DNA of 64,000 bases, from NCBI GenBank assembly GCA_036562635.1, contig DATCJU010000099.1, forward strand, positions 13,728-77,727, given 5' to 3'. A model generated the notes under the pieces. That model ran no database searches, was not told the DNA's origin, and worked only from the letters and a program-made list of their open reading frames with translations. Origin of the DNA: DATCJU01 sp036562635. GTDB taxonomy: Bacteria > Actinomycetota > Actinomycetes > Mycobacteriales > Pseudonocardiaceae. Position 1 is the stretch's first letter, and each line of letters starts with the position of its first letter. Shown in pieces: positions 45,891-54,208 of the stretch. The translations under genes and the position numbers were made by a program.

Positions 45891-45896
45891 GGCCCC

Positions 45897-45902
45897 AGCG
45901 TA
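45897..45902 (-). promoter_or_regulatory. -10 box of leaderless metH promoter
   Basis: TACGCT on the minus strand, 6 bases before the metH ATG, in a 125-base divergent region shared with the PAC2 gene. Confidence 0.6.
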
Positions 45903-46003
45903 GGCGTCCGGAACTCGGATCCGAGTGGTGATCACCTGGGGCCGTATCACAGTACGGGAACCCTCGACCGAGGCCGCACACGACGACTGGGCTCGGCTGG
46001 TCG

Positions 46004-46009
46004 TAGGCT
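46004..46009 (+). promoter_or_regulatory. -10 box of leaderless PAC2 promoter
   Basis: TAGGCT, 6 bases before the GTG at 46016. Confidence 0.6.
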
Positions 46010-46015
46010 GGCCCG

Positions 46016-46936
46016 GTGACCGATCCCGACCTGCGCCCCCAAGCCGCTGACCGCATGGCTGACGAGCTGCCGACTCTCACCAGACCGGTCATGGTGGCGG
46101 CGTTCGAGGGTTGGAACGACGCCGGCGACGCTGCCAGCACCGCGGTGGAGCATCTGCAGCTGACCTGGGACGCCACACCGCTGGCTGAGATCGACCCCGA
46201 CGACTACTACGACTTCCAAGTCACCCGGCCCACCGTCCGACTGGTGGACGGCATCACCCGTCGGGTGGAATGGCCGACCACCCGGCTTTCGGTGTGCCGC
46301 CCGCCCGGCGCGTCCAACGACCTCGTCCTGGTCCACGGCATCGAACCGAACATGCGCTGGCGTGCCTTCTGCGGTGAACTGCTGCGCTTCGTGGACCGCC
46401 TCGGTATCACCATGGTGGTCACCCTCGGGGCCCTGCTCGCCGACACTCCGCACACCCGCCCGGTTCCGGTGACCGGGACCGCCTACGACACGGCGTCCGC
46501 CGCCCGGTTCGGGCTGGAACGCTCCCGGTACGAGGGTCCCACCGGGATCGTGGGGGTGTTCCAGGACGCGTGCGTGCAGGCCGGTGTCCCGGCGATCTCG
46601 TTCTGGGCCGCCGTGCCGCACTACGTGTCCAGTCCGCCGTCCCCGAAGGCCACCCTGGCCCTGCTCCACCGGGTGGAGGAGGTCCTGGATGTGGAGGTGC
46701 CCCTGGGCACCCTCCCCGAGCAGGCCGAGGAGTGGGAGCGCACCGTCACCGAGATGACCGAGGAGGACGAGGACGTCCGCAACTACGTCCGCGCCCTCGA
46801 GGAGCGCGGGGACGCCGAGATCCGGTTGACCGAGACCAGCGGAGACGCCATCGCCGCCGAGTTCGAACGCTACCTGCGGCGCCGGGGCCGTGGACCGAGC
46901 GACTCCGGCGGTGAGCGCGGACCGGGCAACAGCTGA
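46016..46936 (+). CDS. PAC2 family (proteasome assembly chaperone-like) protein
   Basis: 306 residues from a GTG. MVAAFEGWNDAGDAASTAVEHL at the start, GIEPNMRWRAFCGELL and VTLGALLADTPHTRPVPVTG are signatures of bacterial/archaeal PAC2 proteins, relatives of the eukaryotic proteasome assembly chaperone PAC2. Structures of relatives form trimers; the function in actinobacteria is unproven. It lies next to metH as in mycobacteria (Rv2125). A role in proteasome assembly is tempting here but unsupported. It is followed after 6 bases by an MFS gene, probably one transcript. Confidence 0.88.
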   Translation: MTDPDLRPQAADRMADELPTLTRPVMVAAFEGWNDAGDAASTAVEHLQLTWDATPLAEIDPDDYYDFQVTRPTVRLVDGITRRVEWPTTRLSVCRPPGASNDLVLVHGIEPNMRWRAFCGELLRFVDRLGITMVVTLGALLADTPHTRPVPVTGTAYDTASAARFGLERSRYEGPTGIVGVFQDACVQAGVPAISFWAAVPHYVSSPPSPKATLALLHRVEEVLDVEVPLGTLPEQAEEWERTVTEMTEEDEDVRNYVRALEERGDAEIRLTETSGDAIAAEFERYLRRRGRGPSDSGGERGPGNS

Positions 46937-46942
46937 GCGCCG

Positions 46943-48178
46943 ATGACGGGCACCGTCTCGGAGTCCCGTCGGCGTCTGGCGGTCCTCGGCCTGTACACCG
47001 GGGGGTTCCTCGGTCCGCTCGGCGGTGGCGTGGTGTCGTCCATGCTGCCTGAGCTCGGTGACGCGTTCGGCGTGTCCACCGCTGCCGCGTCGGCGTCGCT
47101 GACCACCTACCTGGTGCCGTTCGCCGTGGTCATGTTGCTCTCCGGGACCCTCGGTGAACGGTGGGGCGCCCGGCGCACGGTGTGGACGGCCTACGTGGTG
47201 TACGCGGCGGTGTCGCTGCTGTGCGCATCAGCCGGATCGTGGGCGCTGTTCCTGGCCGGGCGGGCGCTGCAGGGCGCGGCCAACGCGTTCACCACCCCGC
47301 TGCTGTTGGCCGCGTTGGCCGCGGTCACCCCGAGGGAACGACTGGGACGGGCGTTGGGGTGGTTCGCCTCCGCCCAGGCGGCCGGGCAGACGTTCGCCCC
47401 CCTGGTGGGAGGCGCGGCCGCCGAGGTGTCGTGGCGCTGGGCGTTCCTCGGGGTGGCCGTGGTGGCCGGGGTGCTGGCCGGGCTCGGCCTGCCTCCCGGG
47501 GCGGGGCGAGGGACGGAGTCCCACCCCAGCCTGCGCAGCGCCTGGCGGCCTCCCACTCCACGGGCCGGGGTGGTCGCTCTGGCCGCCTGGGGCTGTCTGG
47601 GCGGGTTGTCCTACCTGGTCGCGATCCGGCTCGAGGACGCGTTCGGGCTCACCGCGTCCTCCCGTGGTCTGCTGCTGACCGGATTCGGGGTCCTCGGCCT
47701 GCTCACCGCCCGGACGGCCGGTCAGGCCGTGGACCGGTTCGGGCCTCGGCGGTGTGTGCTGTGCGGAGCGCTGGTGGGCGCGGCGCTGGTGGTCGCGGTG
47801 GGCCTGCTGCCGTGGCTGGCCGCGGTGGCGCTGGCCTGGGCGGCGGCGGGGGTGCCCACGCAGCTGGTCATGGTGGGGCTCAACGCCCTGGTGCTGTCCG
47901 GGGAGGGTGGGAACCGCAGCGGGGCGGTGTCGGTGCTGCAGTCGCTGCGGTTCCTGGGCGGTGCGGGTTCGCCCCTGGTGTTCACCCCCGTCTACGCCGC
48001 CCACCCCGCGGCCGGTTTCCTGCTGCCCGCGACGTTGTTGGCCCTCGTCGCCCCGCTCGTCCCTCGGCCACGACGGACGTCGGGGGCGCCACCCGGAGCC
48101 GCCCGGCAGAATTCCGGCCCGACCGGACCGGCCGATCCGTGTGACGCCCAGGGCTCGGTGAGCACCCACCGACGCTAG
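46943..48178 (+). CDS. MFS transporter
   Basis: 411 residues with about 12 hydrophobic helices. GTLGERWGARRTVWTAYVVY is the loop 2-3 signature (DRxGRR-like) and RALQGAANAFTTPLLLAAL is motif C-like, which marks drug:proton antiporters. Efflux of small molecules is inferred. Its TAG stop overlaps the TAG stop of the convergent ABC exporter in the sequence CTAG, so the genes share 4 bases with no terminator between. Confidence 0.88.
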   Translation: MTGTVSESRRRLAVLGLYTGGFLGPLGGGVVSSMLPELGDAFGVSTAAASASLTTYLVPFAVVMLLSGTLGERWGARRTVWTAYVVYAAVSLLCASAGSWALFLAGRALQGAANAFTTPLLLAALAAVTPRERLGRALGWFASAQAAGQTFAPLVGGAAAEVSWRWAFLGVAVVAGVLAGLGLPPGAGRGTESHPSLRSAWRPPTPRAGVVALAAWGCLGGLSYLVAIRLEDAFGLTASSRGLLLTGFGVLGLLTARTAGQAVDRFGPRRCVLCGALVGAALVVAVGLLPWLAAVALAWAAAGVPTQLVMVGLNALVLSGEGGNRSGAVSVLQSLRFLGGAGSPLVFTPVYAAHPAAGFLLPATLLALVAPLVPRPRRTSGAPPGAARQNSGPTGPADPCDAQGSVSTHRR

Positions 48179-50049
48179 CTGGCCATGCGGATCTCGGCGT
48201 CTTCGGCGAACTGCGTCCGGTACAGCTCGGCGTAGCGACCGTCCGCGGCCATCAGCTCGGCGTGCGTGCCGCGCTCGACGATGCGCCCCTCCTCCACCAC
48301 CAGGATCTGGTCGGCGGCACGAACGGTGGACAGCCGGTGCGCGATCACCAGGGCGGTCCGTCCCTCCAGGGCCTCGGTCAGCGCCGCCTGCACCGCCACC
48401 TCCGACTCGGAGTCCAGGTGGGCGGTCGCCTCGTCCAGGATCACCAGTCGCGGCCGGGCCAGCAGCAACCGGGCGATGGTCAGCCGCTGCCGCTCACCTC
48501 CGGAGAGGCGGTAGCCACGCTCGCCCACCACGGTGTCCAGCCCGTCGGGCAGGGACCGGACCAGCTCCTCCAGCCGCGCCCGCCGGAGCGCGTCCCACAG
48601 CTCCTCGTCGGTGGCGTCCGGACGGGCGTAACGCAGGTTGGCGGCGATCGTGTCGTGGAACAGGTGGCCGTCCTGGGTCACCACGCCCACGGCCTCGCGC
48701 AGCGCGGCGAAGGACAGGTCGCGCACATCCACCCCGGACAGCCGCACCGCGCCGGAGTCGACGTCGTAGAGCCGGGGCACCAGGGAGGCGATCGTCGACT
48801 TACCGGCGCCGGAGGAGCCGACCAACGCGACCATCTCGCCCGGCGCCACCTGGAAGCTCACCCCGTGCAGCACCTCCTGGCCGCCGCGGGTGTCGAGCAC
48901 GGCGACCTCCTCCAGCGAGGCCAGGGACACCTTGTCCGCGGACGGGTAGCTGAAGTGGACGTCGTCGAACTCCAGCGAGACGGGACCGTCGGGCAGCGGC
49001 CTCGGGTTCGGCCGCTCGGTGATCATGGGGGGCAGGTCGAGCACCTCGAAGACCCGTTCGAAGGAGACCAGGGCGGCCATCACGTCCACACGGGCGTTGG
49101 CCAACGCGGTCAGCGGGGAGTAGAGCCGGGTCAGCAGCAGAGCCAGGGTGACCACGGTGCCGGCGGCCAGCTCACCCTGCAACGCCAGCCAGCCGCCGAG
49201 CCCGTAGACCAGGGCGAGCGCCAGGCTGGACACCAGGGTGAGGGTGGTCATGAAGTACCGGGTCAGCATGGCGGTGCGTACGCCGATGTCCCGCACCCGG
49301 CTGGCTCGCCGTCCGAACTCCTCGGCCTCCAGGTCGGGCCGGCCGAACAGCTTGACCAGCGTGGCACCGGGGGCGGAGAACCGCTCGGACATCTGGGTCG
49401 TCATGGAGGCGTTGAGGGTGGCCGCCTCCCGCTGCAGTTCGGCCATCCGCCGGCCCACCCGCTGCGCCGGGAACAGGAAGACCGGGAGCAGCAACAGTGC
49501 CAACAGCGTGACCCGCCACGACAGGCTGAGCATCACCCCGAGCGCCAGCGCGAGCTGGATCACGTTGGTGACCACGCCGGACAGCGTCGAGGTGAAGGCA
49601 CGCTGGGCGCCGATCACGTCGTTGTTCAACCGACTGACCAACGCACCGGTCCGGGTGCGGGTGAAGAACGCCACCGGCATCCGCTGCACGTGCTCGAAGA
49701 CGGCGCGCCGGAGATCCAGGATCAGGCCCTCACCGATGCGGGCGGAGAACCAGCGTTCGACGAGACCGAGTCCGGCCTCGGCGAGGGCGAGTCCGGCGAT
49801 GAGCACGGCCAGGCCGATCACGATGCCGCTGTCCCGCTGGGCGATGATCGCGTCGACCACCCGGCCGGCCAGCACGGGTGTGGCCACGCCGATGACGGCG
49901 GACACCACGGTCAGGGCCAGGAAGATCGCCAACGACGCGCGATGGGGGCGGGCGAACGCCAGTACCCGCCGCACCGTGCCGGGTCGCACGCTTCTGGGGG
50001 TCTCCGCCCGACGCATCGCCCCGCGCATCAACATCCAGGTTCCGTCCAC
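48175..50049 (-). CDS. ABC exporter, fused membrane and ATPase domains
   Basis: 624 residues from the GTG at 50049, with GGGAGG 4 bases upstream. Six membrane helices (residues 30-310), then an ATPase domain: Walker A GSSGAGKS, signature LSGGERQRL, Walker B LVILDEAT and the His switch IAHRLSTV. It resembles MsbA/LmrA-like homodimeric lipid or drug exporters. No partner half-transporter is nearby. It ends in convergent overlap with the MFS gene. Confidence 0.92.
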   Translation of the reverse strand: MDGTWMLMRGAMRRAETPRSVRPGTVRRVLAFARPHRASLAIFLALTVVSAVIGVATPVLAGRVVDAIIAQRDSGIVIGLAVLIAGLALAEAGLGLVERWFSARIGEGLILDLRRAVFEHVQRMPVAFFTRTRTGALVSRLNNDVIGAQRAFTSTLSGVVTNVIQLALALGVMLSLSWRVTLLALLLLPVFLFPAQRVGRRMAELQREAATLNASMTTQMSERFSAPGATLVKLFGRPDLEAEEFGRRASRVRDIGVRTAMLTRYFMTTLTLVSSLALALVYGLGGWLALQGELAAGTVVTLALLLTRLYSPLTALANARVDVMAALVSFERVFEVLDLPPMITERPNPRPLPDGPVSLEFDDVHFSYPSADKVSLASLEEVAVLDTRGGQEVLHGVSFQVAPGEMVALVGSSGAGKSTIASLVPRLYDVDSGAVRLSGVDVRDLSFAALREAVGVVTQDGHLFHDTIAANLRYARPDATDEELWDALRRARLEELVRSLPDGLDTVVGERGYRLSGGERQRLTIARLLLARPRLVILDEATAHLDSESEVAVQAALTEALEGRTALVIAHRLSTVRAADQILVVEEGRIVERGTHAELMAADGRYAELYRTQFAEDAEIRMAS

Positions 50050-50303
50050 GTGGCCTCCCTCTCCACACCGTGGCGGCAGGAGCAACGCCGGAACGCCTCT
50101 CACGCTTCCCGACGGCGCCATGATCGCCACGGTGTGGCCGGGAGCCGGTCCACGAGCACACATGACGGACCCCGGCACGGCGTGCTCGTCACCCGACCGG
50201 TGTGGTGGAGGGAGTTTCTGCCCGCACGAACGTCCGGCAGCGGCGGTGCCGCGGCCGGACACAGCCCGAACTCTCCCGGCAGGTGGGCACCGAACCTCCC
50301 CGT

Positions 50304-50331
50304 GGGGCACCCTGCGCGGTGCGGGTGCCCC
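50304..50331 (-). terminator. Terminator of the ABC-F/HTH/enoyl-CoA hydratase unit
   Basis: GGGGCACCC (50304-50312) and GGGTGCCCC (50323-50331) form a perfect 9-base-pair stem with a 10-base loop, 33 bases after the hydratase stop. The rest of 50050-50364 shows no gene. Confidence 0.6.
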
Positions 50332-50364
50332 GCGTCGGCGCCACCGCCGGCCGGCGCGGCGGTG

Positions 50365-51180
50365 TCAGTTCGTCAGGGTCTGCATGGAGCCGGCCAGCTC
50401 CGCCAGGCGCCGTACCTGGGCCGCACGCTCGGCGGCCATCTGCTCGGCCAGCGAGGGCCCGTCGGCCGCCGCAGCCAACAGGCGCAGGGTCTCCCTGGCC
50501 GCACCGGCGGGTGCCTGCAGGAGCGCTGCGACGAGCTCGTCCACCGCGGTGTCGAGCTTGTCGACGGGCACCACGGCGTTGGCCAGGCCCATCCGCAGTG
50601 CCTCGTCCGCCGGCACCCGCCGGCCGGTCAGGCAGATCTCCGCCGCCCTGGCGTAGCCGACGCACCGCACCAGGGGCAGGGTTCCGCCCAGGTCCGGCAC
50701 GATGCCCAACCTGGTCTCGGCCATGGACAACTGTGCGTCCTCGGCCAACACCCGCAGATCGCAGGCGAGCGCGAGCTGGAAGCCCGCCCCGACGGCGTGC
50801 CCCTGTACTGCGGCGATCGTGATCCGCTCCGGATCGTGCAGCCAGCTGAAGGCCTTCTGGAACTCGGCGATCATCGCCTCGGCGCGTTCCGCGGGATGAG
50901 CGGCCAGGCTCATCAGTCCGGGCATGCCGTCCAGCCCCTCCGCGCCGAACAGCTGCCGGTCCAGACCGGCCGAGAACGCCCGGCCGGCCCCGCGTACCAC
51001 CACCACCCGAACCGCCGGATCAAGGCCGTCGCCGATGGCGCGCAACGCCTCCCACATCCGCGGGGTCTGGGCGTTGAGCACCTCCGGCCGGTTCAGGGTG
51101 ATCGTGGCCCGAGCTCCCCGAACCTCCAGGCGCACTCCCGCGCGGTCAAGCAGATCCGTATCGATTGTCGACTCCGGCAA
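50365..51180 (-). CDS. Enoyl-CoA hydratase/isomerase family protein (EchA12-like)
   Basis: 271 residues from a TTG with GGAGAGG 5 bases upstream. GRAFSAGLDRQLF and AVQGHAVGAGFQLALACDL hold the oxyanion-hole region of crotonases, and AETRLGIVPDLGGTLPLVRCVG carries the second catalytic Glu. The first one (normally in GCEL) is Gln in GFQL, so a standard hydratase reaction is doubtful. The same neighbour order (echA12, Rv1473, Rv1473A) occurs in M. tuberculosis. The physiological substrate is unknown. Confidence 0.85.
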   Translation of the reverse strand: MPESTIDTDLLDRAGVRLEVRGARATITLNRPEVLNAQTPRMWEALRAIGDGLDPAVRVVVVRGAGRAFSAGLDRQLFGAEGLDGMPGLMSLAAHPAERAEAMIAEFQKAFSWLHDPERITIAAVQGHAVGAGFQLALACDLRVLAEDAQLSMAETRLGIVPDLGGTLPLVRCVGYARAAEICLTGRRVPADEALRMGLANAVVPVDKLDTAVDELVAALLQAPAGAARETLRLLAAAADGPSLAEQMAAERAAQVRRLAELAGSMQTLTN

Positions 51181-51230
51181 GCCGGCCTCTCCAAAATTGA
51201 TCTTGATCTGTACTACCGGTCTTCTGTCGC

Positions 51231-51440
51231 TTACTTCTTCTTTGTCCGGGTGGCACCGCCACGACCACGCAGCTGCACCCCCGACTCGGTCAACACACGG
51301 TGCACGAAGCCGTAGGACCTCCCGGTCGCCTCGGCCAACGAACGGATGCTCGCACCCTTCTCGTACTTCTTCTTCAGGTCGGCAGCAAGCTTGTCCCGCG
51401 CGGCTCCAGTAATGCGGGCGCCCTTCTTCAGGTCAGCCAC
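51231..51440 (-). CDS. Small helix-turn-helix protein (Rv1473A-like)
   Basis: 69 residues from the GTG at 51440 with AAGGAAGG upstream. A Lys-rich N-terminus leads to EKGASIRSLAEATGRSYGFVHRVL, a clear helix-turn-helix, and a basic tail RGRGGATRTKKK. This very conserved actinobacterial protein sits beside the ABC-F gene. It has no sensor domain and may be nucleoid- or promoter-binding; its targets are unknown. It is probably co-transcribed with the hydratase, which starts 51 bases further on. Confidence 0.82.
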   Translation of the reverse strand: MADLKKGARITGAARDKLAADLKKKYEKGASIRSLAEATGRSYGFVHRVLTESGVQLRGRGGATRTKKK

Positions 51441-51653
51441 CTTGTCCCGCCTTCCTTCCGAGCAGGTTGGGCCGCACGCGGCCCCTGTCGCCGCAATGAT
51501 CGAACACAAGAGCCGGTAATGCCAGGTGATCAAGGAAAATCATCGGTGAGAGTTCGCGGGAGGTACCCGTGAGTGATCCTCCGACCACCCGTTCGATCAC
51601 ACTGATCCGATTGCGGGATCGCAGTGGTACCTAATGGATCAAGACCGCGTTGG

Positions 51654-53282
51654 TCAGGCCAACTGCACCAGATCCAGGTACTCGTCGGACCAGTGATCCT
51701 CGGTGCCGTCCGGCAACAAGATCACCCGTTCCGGTTCCAGTGCCTCCACCGCTCCCGGATCGTGCGTGACCAACACCACGGCGCCCTCGTAGCGCCGAAG
51801 GGCGTCCAGCACCTGCTCCCGGCTCGCCGGATCGAGGTTGTTGGTCGGCTCGTCCAGCAACAGCACATTCGCCGCGCTGGACACCAACCCGGCCAACGCC
51901 AACCGCGTCTTCTCACCGCCCGAGAGCGTTCCCGCCGGCTGTTCCAACTGCTCGCCGGTGAACAGGAAAGCACCCAGGAGATTGCGCAGCTGCTGTTCCG
52001 GGGCGTCCGGTGCGGCGTGCCGGACGTTCTCCCACACGCTCGCCTCGTGATCCAGGGTCTCGTGCTCCTGGGCGTAGTAGCCGATACGCAGCCCGTGCCC
52101 GGGCACCACCCGTCCGGCGTCGGGACGCTCGAGGCCCGCCAACAGACGCAACAGCGTGGTCTTCCCGGCACCGTTGAGGCCCAGCACCACCACCCGGGAA
52201 CCCCGGTCGACCGCCAGGTCCACCCCGCTGAAGACCTCCAGCGAACCGTAGGACTTGCTCAGCCCCTCCGCGGTGAGCGGGGTCCGCCCACAGGGGGCCG
52301 GCTCGGGGAAGCGGATCCTGGCCACCCGCTCGGCCACCCGCTCCTCCTCCACCGAGGCCAGCAGTTTCTCGGCACGGCGGGCCATGTTCTGCGCGGCGAC
52401 CGCCTTGGTCGCCTTGGCACGCATCCGCTCGGCCTGGGCCAGCAGGGCGTTCGCCTTCTTCTCGGCGTTGGCACGCTCCCGCCGACGGCGTTTCTCGTCC
52501 GTGGCCCGCGCCTCCAGGTAGCGCTGCCAGCTCATGTTGTAGATGTCGATCTCGCCGCGCACGGCGTCGAGGAACCACACCTTGTTCACCACGGCGGCCA
52601 GCAGCTCGACGTCGTGACTGATCACGACCAGCCCACCGTCGTGGGACTTCAGGAAACCGCGCAGCCAGGTGATGGAGTCGGCGTCCAGGTGGTTGGTCGG
52701 CTCGTCCAACAGCAGGGTGGTGCGCGACTTTCCGCCCGCGCCACCCTCGGAGGCGGCGAACAGGATCCGCGCCAGTTCCACCCGCCGCCGCTGGCCGCCG
52801 GACAGCGTGCCCAGCGGCTGCTCCAGCACCCGTGCGGGCAGGCCCAGGTTGGCACAGATCCGCGCCGCCTCGCTCTCCGCGGCGTACCCACCCAGCGCGG
52901 CGAACTGCTCCTCCAACCGCCCGTAGCGCCGGACGGCCGCGTCCCGCTCGGCCTCGTCGGCCAGCTCGGCCATCGCCGACTGTGCCTTCTCCATCTGGCG
53001 CATGAGCCGGTCCAGCCCCCGGGCGGAGAGCACGCGGTCCTTCGCCGAGACCGACAGGTCCCCCTCACGCGGGTCCTGCGGCAGGTACCCCAGTTCCCCG
53101 GAGCGACGCACCGAGCCGGCGTAGGGCTGCCCCTCCCCGGCCAGGACGCGCAGCGTGGTGGTCTTCCCAGCGCCGTTGCGGCCGACGAGGCCGATCCGGT
53201 CACCGGGCTGCACCCGCAGGGTGGCGTTGGACAGCAGGATGCGGGAACCGGCCCGCAGTTCGAGGTCGGTCGCAGTGATCAA
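51654..53282 (-). CDS. ABC-F family ATPase (ribosome-associated, Rv1473-like)
   Basis: 542 residues from a TTG at 53282 (GGAG upstream); this start gives LITATDLELRAGSRILL, aligned with the mycobacterial homologue as I recall it. Two ATPase domains without membrane helices: GRNGAGKTTT with LSGGQRRRVELARIL, and GLNGAGKTTL with LSGGEKTRLALAGL, joined by a charged linker (EKRRRRERANAEKKANALL). ABC-F proteins act on the ribosome E site, some giving antibiotic resistance. The homologue is annotated as a macrolide transporter, which is probably wrong since there is no membrane part. The 213-base gap to the HTH gene holds no gene. Confidence 0.9.
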   Translation of the reverse strand: MITATDLELRAGSRILLSNATLRVQPGDRIGLVGRNGAGKTTTLRVLAGEGQPYAGSVRRSGELGYLPQDPREGDLSVSAKDRVLSARGLDRLMRQMEKAQSAMAELADEAERDAAVRRYGRLEEQFAALGGYAAESEAARICANLGLPARVLEQPLGTLSGGQRRRVELARILFAASEGGAGGKSRTTLLLDEPTNHLDADSITWLRGFLKSHDGGLVVISHDVELLAAVVNKVWFLDAVRGEIDIYNMSWQRYLEARATDEKRRRRERANAEKKANALLAQAERMRAKATKAVAAQNMARRAEKLLASVEEERVAERVARIRFPEPAPCGRTPLTAEGLSKSYGSLEVFSGVDLAVDRGSRVVVLGLNGAGKTTLLRLLAGLERPDAGRVVPGHGLRIGYYAQEHETLDHEASVWENVRHAAPDAPEQQLRNLLGAFLFTGEQLEQPAGTLSGGEKTRLALAGLVSSAANVLLLDEPTNNLDPASREQVLDALRRYEGAVVLVTHDPGAVEALEPERVILLPDGTEDHWSDEYLDLVQLA

Positions 53283-53418
53283 CGAGAAGCTCCGGAATCG
53301 TGTGGGTCCAGGGGGCGAAGCCCGCTCGTCGGCCGACACCGGCGCAGGAGGATGGCCCGATCCAGGAGCGGAGCCGCCATGCCAGTGTACGGACGGACGC
53401 GAACGGTTTTCCGGAGCG

Positions 53419-54096
53419 TCACGGTTCGAACACCACGACCTCCACGGCACGCGCCCGGCGCACCGCCTCCCGGAGCACGGCCAACCGTGGTTCGGCCACG
53501 TCCAACACCCTCGGCTCGGCCCGGGCCAGCAGCCCCGCCAGACGGCGGTCCTCGCCCAATGTGGCCAGGGCGGACCGGTCCCCGCCGAGCACCACCGCGT
53601 CCAGCCCCTCGGCCACGGGCAGCAGCACCCGGGCCACGGCGTCGGCCGCGGCCCGCAGGGCCTGCCGGGCCTGCCCCTCACGTCGTCGGGCGAAACGCTG
53701 CTGCGACCATCCACCCGCCTTGTGCCGCCCGTGCACCGGATGACGGTCGGTGGAGGAGGTCACCAGCCGGGTTCCCTCGGCGATGCCGACACTGTGCCCA
53801 CCGAGCCGAACCAGGACCAGGCCGATCCGGCGTGGGCGCGACAGATGGTCCACCAGAGGCCGGACGACCAGCCCCTCTTGCCGGCCCACCGGACCGGGCA
53901 GCGGACCGAAGGGCACCGTCACCTCGGCTCGGGCCCCGTCCTCGGCGTGCACCACCACGGTGTCCGGCTCGATCTCGGTGCAGCGGACGCCTCCGTGGCG
54001 CTCGGCGAAGCGCGCGTACCACCCGTCGAGCCGCTCCGGCTCGACCTCGACGGCTCTGCCCCCACCCGACACCGTCCGTACCCGTTGCCGGTTCAT
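53419..54096 (-). CDS. VLRF1-type peptidyl-tRNA hydrolase/release factor (acVLRF1)
   Basis: 225 residues. GRHKAGGWSQQRFARRREGQ matches the catalytic loop of Vms1/ANKZF1-like release factors, and the frame (VVHAEDGARAEVTVPFGPLP, VVLGGDRSALATL) fits the eRF1-domain-2-like fold of the actinobacterial acVLRF1 family. These enzymes are proposed to cleave peptidyl-tRNA on stalled or split large ribosomal subunits. Downstream on the same strand is the ribosome-associated ABC-F gene, with 136 bases between, so the two may act in one translation-rescue pathway. That link is inference. Confidence 0.82.
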   Translation of the reverse strand: MNRQRVRTVSGGGRAVEVEPERLDGWYARFAERHGGVRCTEIEPDTVVVHAEDGARAEVTVPFGPLPGPVGRQEGLVVRPLVDHLSRPRRIGLVLVRLGGHSVGIAEGTRLVTSSTDRHPVHGRHKAGGWSQQRFARRREGQARQALRAAADAVARVLLPVAEGLDAVVLGGDRSALATLGEDRRLAGLLARAEPRVLDVAEPRLAVLREAVRRARAVEVVVFEP

Positions 54097-54143
54097 CCCG
54101 GTACCACCACCTCTCGCCTCGACTCCGCGGCAGCGACCGGCTC

Positions 54144-54169
54144 CCGGGCGGGCGGGACGGGCCGCCCGG
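54144..54169 (-). terminator. Hairpin after the dGTPase gene
   Basis: CCGGGCGG (54144-54151) and CCGCCCGG (54162-54169) pair perfectly over 8 bases with a 10-base loop, 39 bases after the dgt stop. Confidence 0.5.
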
Positions 54170-54208
54170 TCGGCACCCGGCAGGCTGCGGGCGCCGTGAC
54201 CGACGCCC

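Noticed and set aside
45891..46015. Cobalamin riboswitch for metH
   Set aside because: The whole divergent gap is 125 bases and the promoter box sits 6 bases before the start codon, leaving no leader.
41790..46019. A 1409-codon plus-strand open frame antisense to metH
   Set aside because: A shadow of the strongly conserved MetH gene; composition is rich in His, Gln, Val and Gly with no domain.
46016..46936. PAC2 protein as a proteasome assembly factor of this locus
   Set aside because: The similarity to eukaryotic PAC2 is at fold level, and the gene is linked to metH rather than prcBA. I kept it as a family name only.
48262..51315. A 1017-codon plus-strand open frame over the ABC exporter and hydratase genes
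   Set aside because: It is antisense to two convincing genes and shows no family motif.
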